Below, piece by piece: positions 11,890 through 20,254 of a stretch of 64,000 bases of DNA (position 1 is its first letter; each line of letters starts with the position of its first letter). A program made the position numbers and the translations under genes. This stretch comes from Streptomyces sp. NBC_01803. Lineage in GTDB: Bacteria; Actinomycetota; Actinomycetes; Streptomycetales; Streptomycetaceae. The stretch is taken from positions 1,595,001 to 1,659,000 of the forward strand of contig NZ_CP109073.1 in assembly GCF_035917415.1 (NCBI RefSeq), written 5' to 3'. Below the pieces are notes generated by a model. The model was not told the DNA's origin. It worked only from the letters and a program-made list of their open reading frames with translations, and did no database searches.

Positions 11890-11925
11890 TCGAACACCCT
11901 ACCGTGCGCCAACTAGGATCAGTCA
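11890..11925. promoter_or_regulatory. overlapping divergent promoters of eccD and eccC
   Basis: Rightward: TCGAAC (11890-11895), an 18-base spacer and TAGGAT (11914-11919) would start transcription about 36 bases before eccC. Leftward: TGACTG (read on the minus strand at 11925-11920), an 18-base spacer and TAGGGT (11901-11896) would serve eccD. The two promoters interlock, so polymerases would compete. These are consensus matches only. Confidence 0.45.
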
Positions 11926-11961
11926 CGACGCGACCATCCAGCCGTTGGCGCGGGGGGTTTG

Positions 11962-14900
11962 ATGAGCCAGATCGTTGTGAAGCGCCCGCCGCGGGCGTTG
12001 CCGAGGAAGCTGCCGGACGAGGCCGTTCCGCTGCTGCCGCCGCCCGAGCTGCCCAAAGGGCAGCAGGAGGGCGTGCTGATGCAGATCGTGCCGATGCTCG
12101 GCATGGGCTCGTCGGTGGTGTTCTTCTTCATGCCGGGCGCGCATCCGTTCATGCGCGTCATGGGGATGCTGATGATGATCTCCACGGGCGGCATGCTCAT
12201 CGCGATGATCGTGCGCGCCCGGCGGGGCACCCAGGGGCAGATGGCGCAGGTGCGGCGGGATTATCTGAAGTACCTCGCACGCACCCGGCAGGAGGTGCGG
12301 GCGACGGCGCGGGAGCAGCGGGACACGCAGTGGTACCTGCACCCGGCACCCGAGCAGTTGTGGGCGCTGGTCGCCGAGGGCGGCCGGGTGTGGGAACGGC
12401 GGGCCGGCGACGCGGACTTCGGGCAGGTGCGGTTGGGCCTGGGCGAGCACCAGCTCGCGACGCCGCTGATGGCGCCGCGGACCGCGCCGGTGGATGAGCT
12501 GGAGCCGCTGACGGCGGGGGCGATGCGGCGGTTCCTGACCACGCACAGCACCGTGCGGGACCTGCCGATGGCGGTGTCGCTGCGCGGTTTCTACCGGCTG
12601 ACGCTGGCGGGTGACGCGGAGCCGGTGTACGGCGTGGCGCGTTCGCTGGTGGCCGCGCTGACGGCGCTGCACTCGCCGGAGGACGTGACGCTGGCGGTGG
12701 TGGCGGGCGGCGGGGAGGCGGCGGACCGCTGGGAGTGGACGAAGTGGCTGCCGCACACCCAGTCGACGGCGCTGGACGGGGCGGGCACGCGGCGGCTGAT
12801 CGGCGGCACCGTCCCGGAGGTCGAACAGGAGCTGACGCGGCGGTTGGAGGGGCGGGGGCGGTTCGCGCCCCAGGGCAAGCCGGTGCCCGACCAGCCGCAC
12901 GTGGTACTGCTGCTGGACGGCGCGCGGATTCCGCCGCACTCGGCGTTCGCCGGCGCGGAGGGGCTGCAGGGCGTCACCATCGTGGAGATCGCGCCGGGTG
13001 AGGCGGGCCCGGCGCGCGGCGGTCTGTCGGTATTCTGCGCTCCTGGGCTGCTGCGGCTGGAGGCGCCGGACGGCTCGGTGTTCGAGGGCGAGCCGGACGC
13101 GCTGCCGTCGGCGGCGGCCGAGGCGCTGGCGCGGCAGCTGGCGCCGCTGCGGCTGAGCACGGCCGTGGACGAGGACGAGCCGCTGCTGGCGAATCTTGAC
13201 TTCGCGGAGCTGCTGGGCCTGGGCGATCCGGCGTCGGTCGACGTGGCGCGGACCTGGCGGCCGAGGTCGGCGGGCGAGCGACTGCGGGTGCCGATCGGCG
13301 TGGACGAGGAGGGCCGGCCGGTGATGCTGGACCTGAAGGAGGCCGCACAGGAGGGCATGGGTCCGCACGGGCTGTGTGTGGGGGCCACGGGGTCCGGGAA
13401 GTCGGAGCTGCTGCGGACCCTGGTGCTGGGCCTGGCCGTCACCCACACGTCACAGACGCTGAACTTCGTGCTGGCGGACTTCAAGGGCGGCGCCACGTTC
13501 ACCGGGATGGCCGGGCTGCCGCACGTGTCGGCGGTCATCACCAACCTGTCGGACGACCTGTCACTGGTCGACCGCATGGGCGACTCGATCCGCGGCGAGC
13601 TCCAGCGACGGCAGGAGTTGCTGCGGGCCGCGGGCAACTACGCGAATCTCCACGACTACGAGCGGGCGCGGGCGGCGGGCGCGCCGCTGGAGCCGCTGGC
13701 CTCGCTGGTCCTGGTCATCGACGAGTTCAGCGAGCTGCTGACGGCGAAGCCCGATTTCATCGACATGTTCATCCAGATCGGCCGCATCGGCCGATCGCTG
13801 GGCGTGCATCTGCTGCTCGCCTCGCAGCGGCTGGAGGAGGGCCGGCTGAAGGGGCTGGACACGTACCTGTCGTACCGGATCGGCCTGCGGACATTCTCGG
13901 CGGCCGAGTCGCGGACGGCGATCGGCGTCCCGGACGCCTACCACCTGCCGCAGGTGCCGGGTTCCGGCCTGCTGAAGGCCGGCACGGACCAGATGACGCG
14001 CTTCAAGGCGGCGTACGTCTCCGGCGCGTACCGGGAGCCGTCGGCCGAGCCGGAGACGGCCGGGCCGCGTCCGATGCGGCGGCGGCCGGCGCTTTTCACG
14101 GCGGCGCCGGTGCCGGTCACCTACGCGGAGCCCGAGCCGCGCCCGGAGCCCGCCGGGACCGCCGGTGCCGGCGGGACCGCCGGTGCCGGCGGGACCGCCG
14201 ACGATCCGCTGGCGGACTCGGTCCTGGACGTGATCGTCCGGCGGCTGGAGGGGCAGGGTCCGGCCGCCCATCAAGTGTGGCTGCCGCCGCTGGACGACGC
14301 GCCGACGCTGGACGAGCTGCTGCCGGGCGTGGGCGTGGTGGCGGCCCGGGGCCTGCAGGCGCCCGGGGCGACGGGTGGGCTCTCGGTGCCGCTCGGCGTC
14401 GTGGACAAGCCGTTCGAGCAGCGCCGGGAGATCCTCACCCGCGACTTCTCCGGCTCGGGCGGGCACATGCTGATCGTCGGCGGCCCGCAGTCCGGCAAGT
14501 CCACCTTCCTGCGCACGCTGGTCGCGTCATTCGCCCTCACCCACACGCCGCGCGAGGTCCAGTTCTACGGGCTGGACTTCGGCGGCGGCGGGCTGTCCGC
14601 GGTGGACGGCCTGCCGCACGTCGGCGGCATCGCGTCCCGGCTGGACCCGGACCGGGTGCGCCGCACGGTGTCCGAGGTGGCGGGGGTGCTGGCGCGGCGC
14701 GAGGAGTTCTTCCGGCGCGAGGGCATCGACTCGGTGGTCACCTACCGGCGGACGCGCGCCGCCGGGCAGCTGCCCGACCAGCCGTGGGGCGACGTCTTCC
14801 TGCTGATCGACGGCTGGGCGGCGTTCCGGCAGGACTACGACATGACGCTGGAGCCGGTGATCCACGACCTGGCGGCGCGCGGCCTGGGCTACGGCATCCA

Positions 14901-15948
14901 CCTGGTCGTCACGGCCGCGCGGTACATGGAGATCCGGCCCGCGCTGAAGGACCAGCTGACCAACCGGCTGGAGCTGCGGCTCGGGGACCGGCTGGACTCG
15001 GAGTTCGACCGCCAGGTGGCCGGCGCCGTCCCGGCCGACGTGCCCGGCCGCGGCCAGACGCCCGACAAACTGCACTGGTTGTCCGCGCTGCCCCGGCTCG
15101 ACGGGGAAAGCCGCTCCGACGACCTGGCGCGGGGCACCGCCGCCCTGGTCGAGGCGGTCCGGGGGGCGTGGACCGGCGCGGCGGCGCCGCGGGTGCGGAT
15201 GCTGCCGAGGGTGCTGGCCGCCCACGACCTGCCGAAGGGGTTCGAACGCCCGGACCAGGGCATCGCGATCGGCGTCGGCGAGACCGATCTGGAGCCGGTG
15301 TTCGTCGACTTCGAGCGGGACCCGTTCCTCTTCGTCATCGGCGAGAGCGAGTCCGGCAAGACGTCCGCGCTGCGGCTGATCATGCGGAAGCTGGCCGAGC
15401 GGTACACCCGGGACGAGGCCCGCTTCATCCTCGCGGACTACCGGCGGGCCCTGATGGCGGCGGCGCCGGAGGAGCACGTCGCGAGCTACACGACGACGGA
15501 GGCCAAGCTGGTCCCGGACGTGGTCTCGCTCAACGGCCTGTTCGAGAAGCGCAAGCCGAGCGACGACATCAGCATCCAGGAGCTGCGGGCGGGCAGTTGG
15601 TGGCAGGGGCCCCGGCTGTTCGTCATCGTCGACGACCACGACCTGGTGGGCGCCACCCCGAAGAACCCGCTGAACCACCTGACGGAGCACCTGCCGTACG
15701 CCAGGGACGCGGGGATCGGCTTCGTCATCGCCCGCACGTCGGCGGGCATCTCGCGGGCCATCTTCGACCCGTTCCTGCAGCGGATGCGCGACCTCGGGGC
15801 GCAGGGCATCATCCTGTCCGGCGACCCGAAGGAGGGCGAGGTCCTGCCCTCGGTCCGGCCCCGGCCGCTGCCCCCGGGCCGCGCCGTGTTCGCCACGCGA
15901 CGGCGGGGCAACTCGCTGATCCAGCTCGGCTGGTCACCGGAGGAGTAG
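11962..15948 (+). CDS. eccC: T7SS FtsK/SpoIIIE-type ATPase EccC
   Basis: EccC is the motor of type VII secretion that recognises Esx substrates. The 1328-residue protein is the fused EccCa-EccCb form: two N-terminal membrane helices (about 40-80) and three FtsK-like ATPase domains. Walker A motifs are GATGSGKS (474-481), GGPQSGKS (840-847) and GESESGKT (1127-1134). Walker B is complete in domain 1 (LVLVIDEF), but reads LLIDGW in domain 2 and VIVDDHD in domain 3. In known EccC proteins only the first ATPase is the regulated engine and the others bind substrate tails. ATG 11962 is preferred over the TTG immediately before it. Confidence 0.95.
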   Translation: MSQIVVKRPPRALPRKLPDEAVPLLPPPELPKGQQEGVLMQIVPMLGMGSSVVFFFMPGAHPFMRVMGMLMMISTGGMLIAMIVRARRGTQGQMAQVRRDYLKYLARTRQEVRATAREQRDTQWYLHPAPEQLWALVAEGGRVWERRAGDADFGQVRLGLGEHQLATPLMAPRTAPVDELEPLTAGAMRRFLTTHSTVRDLPMAVSLRGFYRLTLAGDAEPVYGVARSLVAALTALHSPEDVTLAVVAGGGEAADRWEWTKWLPHTQSTALDGAGTRRLIGGTVPEVEQELTRRLEGRGRFAPQGKPVPDQPHVVLLLDGARIPPHSAFAGAEGLQGVTIVEIAPGEAGPARGGLSVFCAPGLLRLEAPDGSVFEGEPDALPSAAAEALARQLAPLRLSTAVDEDEPLLANLDFAELLGLGDPASVDVARTWRPRSAGERLRVPIGVDEEGRPVMLDLKEAAQEGMGPHGLCVGATGSGKSELLRTLVLGLAVTHTSQTLNFVLADFKGGATFTGMAGLPHVSAVITNLSDDLSLVDRMGDSIRGELQRRQELLRAAGNYANLHDYERARAAGAPLEPLASLVLVIDEFSELLTAKPDFIDMFIQIGRIGRSLGVHLLLASQRLEEGRLKGLDTYLSYRIGLRTFSAAESRTAIGVPDAYHLPQVPGSGLLKAGTDQMTRFKAAYVSGAYREPSAEPETAGPRPMRRRPALFTAAPVPVTYAEPEPRPEPAGTAGAGGTAGAGGTADDPLADSVLDVIVRRLEGQGPAAHQVWLPPLDDAPTLDELLPGVGVVAARGLQAPGATGGLSVPLGVVDKPFEQRREILTRDFSGSGGHMLIVGGPQSGKSTFLRTLVASFALTHTPREVQFYGLDFGGGGLSAVDGLPHVGGIASRLDPDRVRRTVSEVAGVLARREEFFRREGIDSVVTYRRTRAAGQLPDQPWGDVFLLIDGWAAFRQDYDMTLEPVIHDLAARGLGYGIHLVVTAARYMEIRPALKDQLTNRLELRLGDRLDSEFDRQVAGAVPADVPGRGQTPDKLHWLSALPRLDGESRSDDLARGTAALVEAVRGAWTGAAAPRVRMLPRVLAAHDLPKGFERPDQGIAIGVGETDLEPVFVDFERDPFLFVIGESESGKTSALRLIMRKLAERYTRDEARFILADYRRALMAAAPEEHVASYTTTEAKLVPDVVSLNGLFEKRKPSDDISIQELRAGSWWQGPRLFVIVDDHDLVGATPKNPLNHLTEHLPYARDAGIGFVIARTSAGISRAIFDPFLQRMRDLGAQGIILSGDPKEGEVLPSVRPRPLPPGRAVFATRRRGNSLIQLGWSPEE
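14155..14199 (+). repeat. 18-bp tandem repeat in eccC linker
   Basis: Two perfect 18-bp units plus half a third (14155-14172, 14173-14190, 14191-14199) encode GTAGAG-type repeats between ATPase domains 1 and 2. The array is in frame, so changes in copy number would only lengthen or shorten the flexible linker. Confidence 0.9.
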
Positions 15949-15951
15949 CGC

Positions 15952-16206
15952 TCAGCCGGCGGGGACGGGCTCGGGCGGGGCGGCGCAGAAGGCGACGCCG
16001 CCCCCGGGTGGTGGGAGAAGGCGTCGAGGAAGCCGGTCACCGGGACGGCTGTGGTCGTTCTCCGTCAGGAACTCGGGTGAGGTGGCCCTGCTCGGTGGTC
16101 CACGCGGACGACGGCGCGAGCCGGTCGTAGGCGACGAGGACGTCGCCGTACGCGGTGAGGAACGCCTCCCGGAGCCGCGCGCATTCCTCGTCGAACGAGA
16201 TGCGGC
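15952..16206 (-). pseudogene. decayed reading frame between eccC and esxB
   Basis: No intact gene is present, but on the minus strand a frame with strong Streptomyces codon bias reads RISFDEECARLREAFLTAYG... for about 45 codons from 16206. The bias then shifts to a neighbouring frame (PEFLTENDHS..., stop at 15952) and partly to the third (VTGFLDAFSHH from about 16040). No start codon with a ribosome binding site is visible, and the presumed 5' end runs into the hairpin at 16207-16241. This looks like a frameshifted remnant of a gene that followed esxB. I do not recognise the family. Confidence 0.45.
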
Positions 16207-16241
16207 GGGGGCGGCGCCGATGGCGGTCCGGCGCCGCCCCC
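16207..16241 (-). terminator. terminator of the esx operon
   Basis: A perfect 12-bp GC-rich inverted repeat (16207-16218 with 16230-16241) with an 11-base loop lies 18 bases past the esxB stop codon. It is the strongest hairpin in the T7SS locus and should end the leftward five-gene operon. Confidence 0.8.
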
Positions 16242-16259
16242 GAAGAAGTGCGGGGTGGC

Positions 16260-16556
16260 TCAGCCTCCCAGCAGGCGGGCGCCCGCGCGGTCCGTGCGCT
16301 GGTAGTCGCCGATCGCGTTGCTGAGCTGGTTGCCGGTCTGGGCCAGCACCATCCGCAGCTTGTCCAGCTCCTCGTTGAGCACGCGCATGTTCGCGTCGAA
16401 GGCCCGCATCGCCTCGCCCTCCCAGCCGGCCGCGACCTGCCGCAGGCTGGCCTGGAGCTCCTCCATGCGGTTGAGCAGCTCGCGCTCGGTGCGCGACATG
16501 CCTTCCGAGCCGGCGCCGAGGGCCGCGTAGTTGACGCTGAGGTTGAAGTCGGTCAT
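16260..16556 (-). CDS. esxB: WXG100 protein EsxB-like
   Basis: This 98-residue WXG100 protein is a type VII secreted helical hairpin. The turn motif W-E-G is at 45-47, with long amphipathic helices on both sides. The C-terminal tail carries YQRTD (85-89), matching the YxxxD/E export signal that EccC recognises on the CFP-10/EsxB partner, so I name it EsxB. ATG 16556 is 13 bases after the EsxA gene. The pair should form a heterodimer that is secreted together; in S. coelicolor esxA/esxB affect sporulation. Confidence 0.88.
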   Translation of the reverse strand: MTDFNLSVNYAALGAGSEGMSRTERELLNRMEELQASLRQVAAGWEGEAMRAFDANMRVLNEELDKLRMVLAQTGNQLSNAIGDYQRTDRAGARLLGG

Positions 16557-16569
16557 GGCGTTCCTCTCC

Positions 16570-16929
16570 TCAGAAGTTCAGGTTCGGGTTGCCCGGCCCA
16601 CCGAGGCCGGCGTTGACGGTCCTGAGGGCGGCGACCTGCTCGGCCTCCTCGGCCTGGAAGCCGTCCCTGCTGAGCCGGACCAGCTCGTGCAGGTTGCCCA
16701 TGGCCTTGATCAGCCTGTCGAGGTCGAGGCCGAACTGGTTCTGCCCGGCGTTGAACTGTCCCGCCGCGCCACCGCCCCACTGGGCCGCCAACTCGTCGGA
16801 GACCGACGACAGCTCTCGCCGGTTCGCGTCCAGGACGCCCGCCTCGCGCTCCAGCGCGGCGAGCACCCTGTCGATGGCCTCGCCCTCTTGCCGCAGATCG
16901 CTGTTGCCGCCGGGCATCGGAGTCGACAT
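16570..16929 (-). CDS. esxA: WXG100 protein EsxA-like
   Basis: This 119-residue WXG100 family protein has W-G-G at 51-53 between two predicted helices. It is about 20 residues longer than a standard WXG100 protein because of an N-terminal PGGN extension and a Gly/Asn tail. It lacks a YxxxD/E tail, consistent with the partner that rides with EsxB. It lies between mycP (43 bases upstream) and esxB (13 bases downstream) in the same leftward operon. EsxA and EsxB names follow the motif logic and could be exchanged. Confidence 0.85.
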   Translation of the reverse strand: MSTPMPGGNSDLRQEGEAIDRVLAALEREAGVLDANRRELSSVSDELAAQWGGGAAGQFNAGQNQFGLDLDRLIKAMGNLHELVRLSRDGFQAEEAEQVAALRTVNAGLGGPGNPNLNF

Positions 16930-16972
16930 GTTCGCTCCCTTCTGTGTGTCTGTTCGGTATGGATGGAACGCT

Positions 16973-18226
16973 TCAGGCGCGGCGACGGCGGCCGAGGATC
17001 ACGGCCGTCAGCACACCGCCGACGAGGACGACGGCCCCGGCACCGATGAGAAGCCAGGGGCCGTCACCGTCGCCGTCACCGTCGCCGGCCGCCTGGCTCC
17101 CGGCGGCGTCCGGGACGTCCCGCCGGGGCTCGGTCGCGGGCTCCGAAGGCTCGGGGTCCGGCTCCGGCTCGGGGGACACGGGCGGGTCGAGCAGCGCCTC
17201 GTACGTCGGGAAGAGCGGGTTGGTGTCCGGGTCTCCCGGGTCGATGCCGCCGTCGAGGATGACGCGGTCGGGACGGACCATGCCGTAGCCGACGTAGTCG
17301 TCGCGCTCGCCGCTTTCGGGGGCGTCGGCCGTCTCCATCATGGCGCGGAGCACCTGGTTCTTCGTCCAGTCCGGGTACGCCGAGCGGATCAGGGCGGCGG
17401 AGGCGGACGCCAGCGCGGTGGAGATGCTGGTCCCGCCCTCCTCCACCAGACACGGGTCGCCGTGGCGCTCCGGGCAGTACGCCGGGACATCGTCACCGGG
17501 TGCCACCATCGCGACCTGGGGCCCATAGTTCGAGTAGCGGGTGTGGTCACCGTTCCGGTCGACCGCTCCCACTCCGACGACGCCCTCGCGGTTGGCCGGG
17601 AACAGCGGGCCGTTCTCACCCTCCGCGTCGTTCCCCGCGCCCGCGAAGATCAGCACATCCTGACGGGCGGCCTCGGCGAGCGCCGCCCGCACGATCTCCT
17701 CGTCGTCGCCGATCTCGTCACCCGCCAGGGAGATGCTGATGACCTGCGCGCCGGCCTCGACGGCGTACTCGATCCCGCGCGCCATCCGCCCTTCCTCGCC
17801 GAAGTCGAGCAACGAGCCGCCGACCGTCACGCGGACGGGAAGGATCTCGGCCCCGGGAGCGAGGCCGCGGAGCCCTGCGTCGGCCCCGGTGCCCGCGATG
17901 AGCGACGCCATGAGGGTGCCGTGGCCATGCGAGTCGTAATGCGCGCCGTCCTGCTGGTAGGTCAGGTCGGTCCCCTCCAGCACCTGCCCGGCCAGCTCCG
18001 GCGTCACCGAGTCGTCGACGCCGCTGTCGATGACCGCCACGGTGACGCCCTCGCCCCGCGTCCGCTCCCAGATCTCCTCGACGCGCCAGGTGTCCATGTA
18101 CCAGGGGTCGGCCGGTCCGTCGGCCGCCGCCTGGGGGGCCAGCGCCAGAACTCCCAGCACCGTCGCGGCCAGCGCGGTCGCGACGGTCCGGCGGCCGCGC
18201 GAGCGGGCGGTTGGTGGGTGTGGCAT
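16973..18226 (-). CDS. mycP: mycosin, T7SS subtilisin-like protease (copy 1)
   Basis: Mycosins are membrane-anchored S8 proteases that stabilise the ESX complex and process substrates outside the cytoplasmic membrane. The 417-residue protein has a signal peptide (about 1-36), catalytic Asp67 (VIDSGV), His102 (SHGHGT) and Ser267 (GGTSIS), two cysteines (251, 259), an acidic/proline tail with a GDGDGDGDG run, and a C-terminal transmembrane helix (about 393-412) followed by RRRRA. It starts four bases after the PPE-like gene and is followed by esxA. A second mycosin lies 2.9 kb away beside eccB. Confidence 0.92.
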   Translation of the reverse strand: MPHPPTARSRGRRTVATALAATVLGVLALAPQAAADGPADPWYMDTWRVEEIWERTRGEGVTVAVIDSGVDDSVTPELAGQVLEGTDLTYQQDGAHYDSHGHGTLMASLIAGTGADAGLRGLAPGAEILPVRVTVGGSLLDFGEEGRMARGIEYAVEAGAQVISISLAGDEIGDDEEIVRAALAEAARQDVLIFAGAGNDAEGENGPLFPANREGVVGVGAVDRNGDHTRYSNYGPQVAMVAPGDDVPAYCPERHGDPCLVEEGGTSISTALASASAALIRSAYPDWTKNQVLRAMMETADAPESGERDDYVGYGMVRPDRVILDGGIDPGDPDTNPLFPTYEALLDPPVSPEPEPDPEPSEPATEPRRDVPDAAGSQAAGDGDGDGDGPWLLIGAGAVVLVGGVLTAVILGRRRRA

Positions 18227-18230
18227 GTGC

Positions 18231-19583
18231 TCAGATGTCCTTCCCCGGTCGGTCGTCGTCTTCCCGCCTGCTCCGGCGGCGGGCCGTGCCCCCGGTGGCC
18301 CGGAGGCCCGCCGTCCCGGTCTCGCCGGCGCGTCCGGCCGGCCTGCCGACCAGTCCGCCTCCGGTGCCGCGCACGGCCCCGGTCGCCGGATCCCTGACCG
18401 CGGGCACGGCCCCGGGACCGACGACCCCGCCCCGCGGTACGCCCCGGATCAGCCGCTCCGCCGGGCGCGGGATGCCCCCGACGACGCCTTGGTGGCCCGG
18501 CACGAGCGGCACGGCTCCTCCCGTGGTCGGCATGCCGACCACGGGAGGCCGCCCCGTGGGCGCCTGCCCGCCGGTGCCGACGACCGCGGGTGCCGGGCGG
18601 CCCGCCGCGTGGGGGTCCGTGCCCGAGGTGCCGGTGCCCGTGCCGAAAACGGCGGGACGGCCGACGGCCCGGGCGGTCCCGCCGGGCCCCGGGGGAACGC
18701 GCCCGCCCCCGGCCCCCGTGGGCGGCGGAACGGGCGGCGTCGCCAGGCCGACCTGGCCGTCCGGATGAGGACCGGCCGACGGGACGGGACTCACCGTCGG
18801 CACCGGCGGCGCCACCTCGGGAACGGGACCCACGGAGTCCAGCGAGGTCCCGATCCCACTGTCCGCCGGCCACACGACGCCCGGCGTCGAGGCCGCCCCG
18901 AAGCCGCCCCGGCCGGGCCCGTCCGGGGCGTACGGCGCGGGCGCGTACGGGGTGGCCCGGCCGCCCCCCGCCGGTGCCGCGTCCCCGCCCGGCGGCGGAC
19001 CCGCTTCCGAGGCGACCGGAGCCGCGTAGGGCCCGCCGCCGGATGAGGACGGACCGTTCTCCGCACCCGACGGCAGCCGGACGTGCTCGGGTCTGATCTC
19101 CAGCGGCTGGAACCGCGGCTCGTCGGCCGACGCCAGCAAGCTGTTGGCGGCCCGGTAACGGGACGCCAGGCGCTCCATCACACCGATGGCCTCCTGCCGC
19201 TCCGGCTCGGCGGCGATCTGCTCCAGGAGGCTCGGCTCCCCGGTCGTGGGAGCGAGGGGCGAGAGGGGGCCGGCGGGAGGCATGGAGGACCGCGCCTCGG
19301 CCAGGGCCTGACCGGCCTCCACCATGCTCTTGCTGATCACCATGGCGTACTTGGCCAGGGCCATGGACTCACGGCGGAAGTGCTCTCCCCAGGCCCGGAT
19401 CGCGTCGGCCGTCTCGCCCCGCCACTCCAGGTTGGCCATCCGGGTCGCGATCAGCTCGCCCACCTCGGCGAAGTGGGGGGCGACTTCGTGCAGGAAGTGA
19501 CCGCGATCCGTCAGTGCCCCGGGGTTCCCCTCGGCGATCATCGCCGCCAGCAGCTCGTGCGACTGATGGTCGAACTCGCTCAT
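18231..19583 (-). CDS. PPE/WXG-like protein with Pro/Gly-rich tail
   Basis: This 450-residue protein has a helical N-terminal domain of about 150 residues containing NLEWRGETADAIRAW near residue 52, a WXG-like turn between helices as in WXG100/PPE proteins. The remaining 300 residues are a low-complexity tail rich in Pro, Gly, Ala, Thr and Val, ending in the basic-acidic cluster ARRRSRREDDDRP. It sits between a small helical protein gene and mycP in the esx operon, so a secreted substrate or mycosin partner is likely. Databases often mislabel such tails as IF2 by composition. The exact family is not recognised. Confidence 0.7.
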   Translation of the reverse strand: MSEFDHQSHELLAAMIAEGNPGALTDRGHFLHEVAPHFAEVGELIATRMANLEWRGETADAIRAWGEHFRRESMALAKYAMVISKSMVEAGQALAEARSSMPPAGPLSPLAPTTGEPSLLEQIAAEPERQEAIGVMERLASRYRAANSLLASADEPRFQPLEIRPEHVRLPSGAENGPSSSGGGPYAAPVASEAGPPPGGDAAPAGGGRATPYAPAPYAPDGPGRGGFGAASTPGVVWPADSGIGTSLDSVGPVPEVAPPVPTVSPVPSAGPHPDGQVGLATPPVPPPTGAGGGRVPPGPGGTARAVGRPAVFGTGTGTSGTDPHAAGRPAPAVVGTGGQAPTGRPPVVGMPTTGGAVPLVPGHQGVVGGIPRPAERLIRGVPRGGVVGPGAVPAVRDPATGAVRGTGGGLVGRPAGRAGETGTAGLRATGGTARRRSRREDDDRPGKDI

Positions 19584-19616
19584 GCCCCTTCCCCTCCCCT
19601 GTCACCCGTTCCCCTG

Positions 19617-20060
19617 TCACCGCGCCATGGGCGGCGCGCCGCCCCCACCACCGGGCGGTGAGGCACCGGCCGGCGTGGTGGAACCACCGTCGTCGGCGTA
19701 CAGCGATGCGAAGCCGGCCATGATCTGCCGCAGCCGGTCCACCTGGTCGGCGTCCGTGGCCACCAGATCGCGCTGAACCAGCTGGGTCGTGATGCCCAGC
19801 AGCTCGATCGCCTCCTGCTGAGCGCGCACGAAGCGCTCCAAACGGGCGCGGACCCCCTCGTACCGCGCGTGGATCTCGTCGGCCGCGGGCAGGTCGCCGA
19901 ACTGATGGGCGGCCGTGTCGAGCCGACCGATCTGATCGGGACTCAGTGCCGAGCCGCGCAGCGACGCCAGGCACTCGTCGAGCCACCCGACGAAGCTTCC
20001 GAGCTCTCCGTCCGCGAGATACAGATCAGGCTGACCCGTCGACTGGTACGGATCGCTCAC
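19617..20060 (-). CDS. small helical T7SS-associated protein
   Basis: This 147-residue, mostly helical protein has a flexible Gly/Pro/Ala tail (GGSTTPAGASPPGGGGGAPP). It starts at GTG 20060 with AGGAGG six to seven bases upstream and is the first gene of the leftward esx operon, 33 bases before the PPE-like gene. It has no WXG motif. By position and helicity it resembles the PE/EspC-type small partners of PPE-like T7SS substrates; this is an inference from context. Confidence 0.7.
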   Translation of the reverse strand: MSDPYQSTGQPDLYLADGELGSFVGWLDECLASLRGSALSPDQIGRLDTAAHQFGDLPAADEIHARYEGVRARLERFVRAQQEAIELLGITTQLVQRDLVATDADQVDRLRQIMAGFASLYADDGGSTTPAGASPPGGGGGAPPMAR

Positions 20061-20109
20061 CCCACCCCTCCTCCACAGGTCGTGCCCCCTCAGTCACCGT
20101 GGGCCACCC

Positions 20110-20140
20110 ATCCTAAGCGGTGACGCCGAGGGCGACGCAA
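20110..20140 (-). promoter_or_regulatory. candidate promoter of the esx operon
   Basis: On the minus strand, TTGCGT (20140-20135), a 19-base spacer and TAGGAT (20115-20110) precede the first operon gene, predicting a leader of about 43 bases. The spacer is one base longer than ideal. Confidence 0.4.
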
Positions 20141-20254
20141 GGCGGATATGTGAACACCCGTCAAAGAAAACGCAGTTGCCACAAAGGTCGGATCATCCGC
20201 CGAATGCGCCGGATGGGCGAGGGGCGGGCGAGACCGAACGCTTATGCTGCTCCC

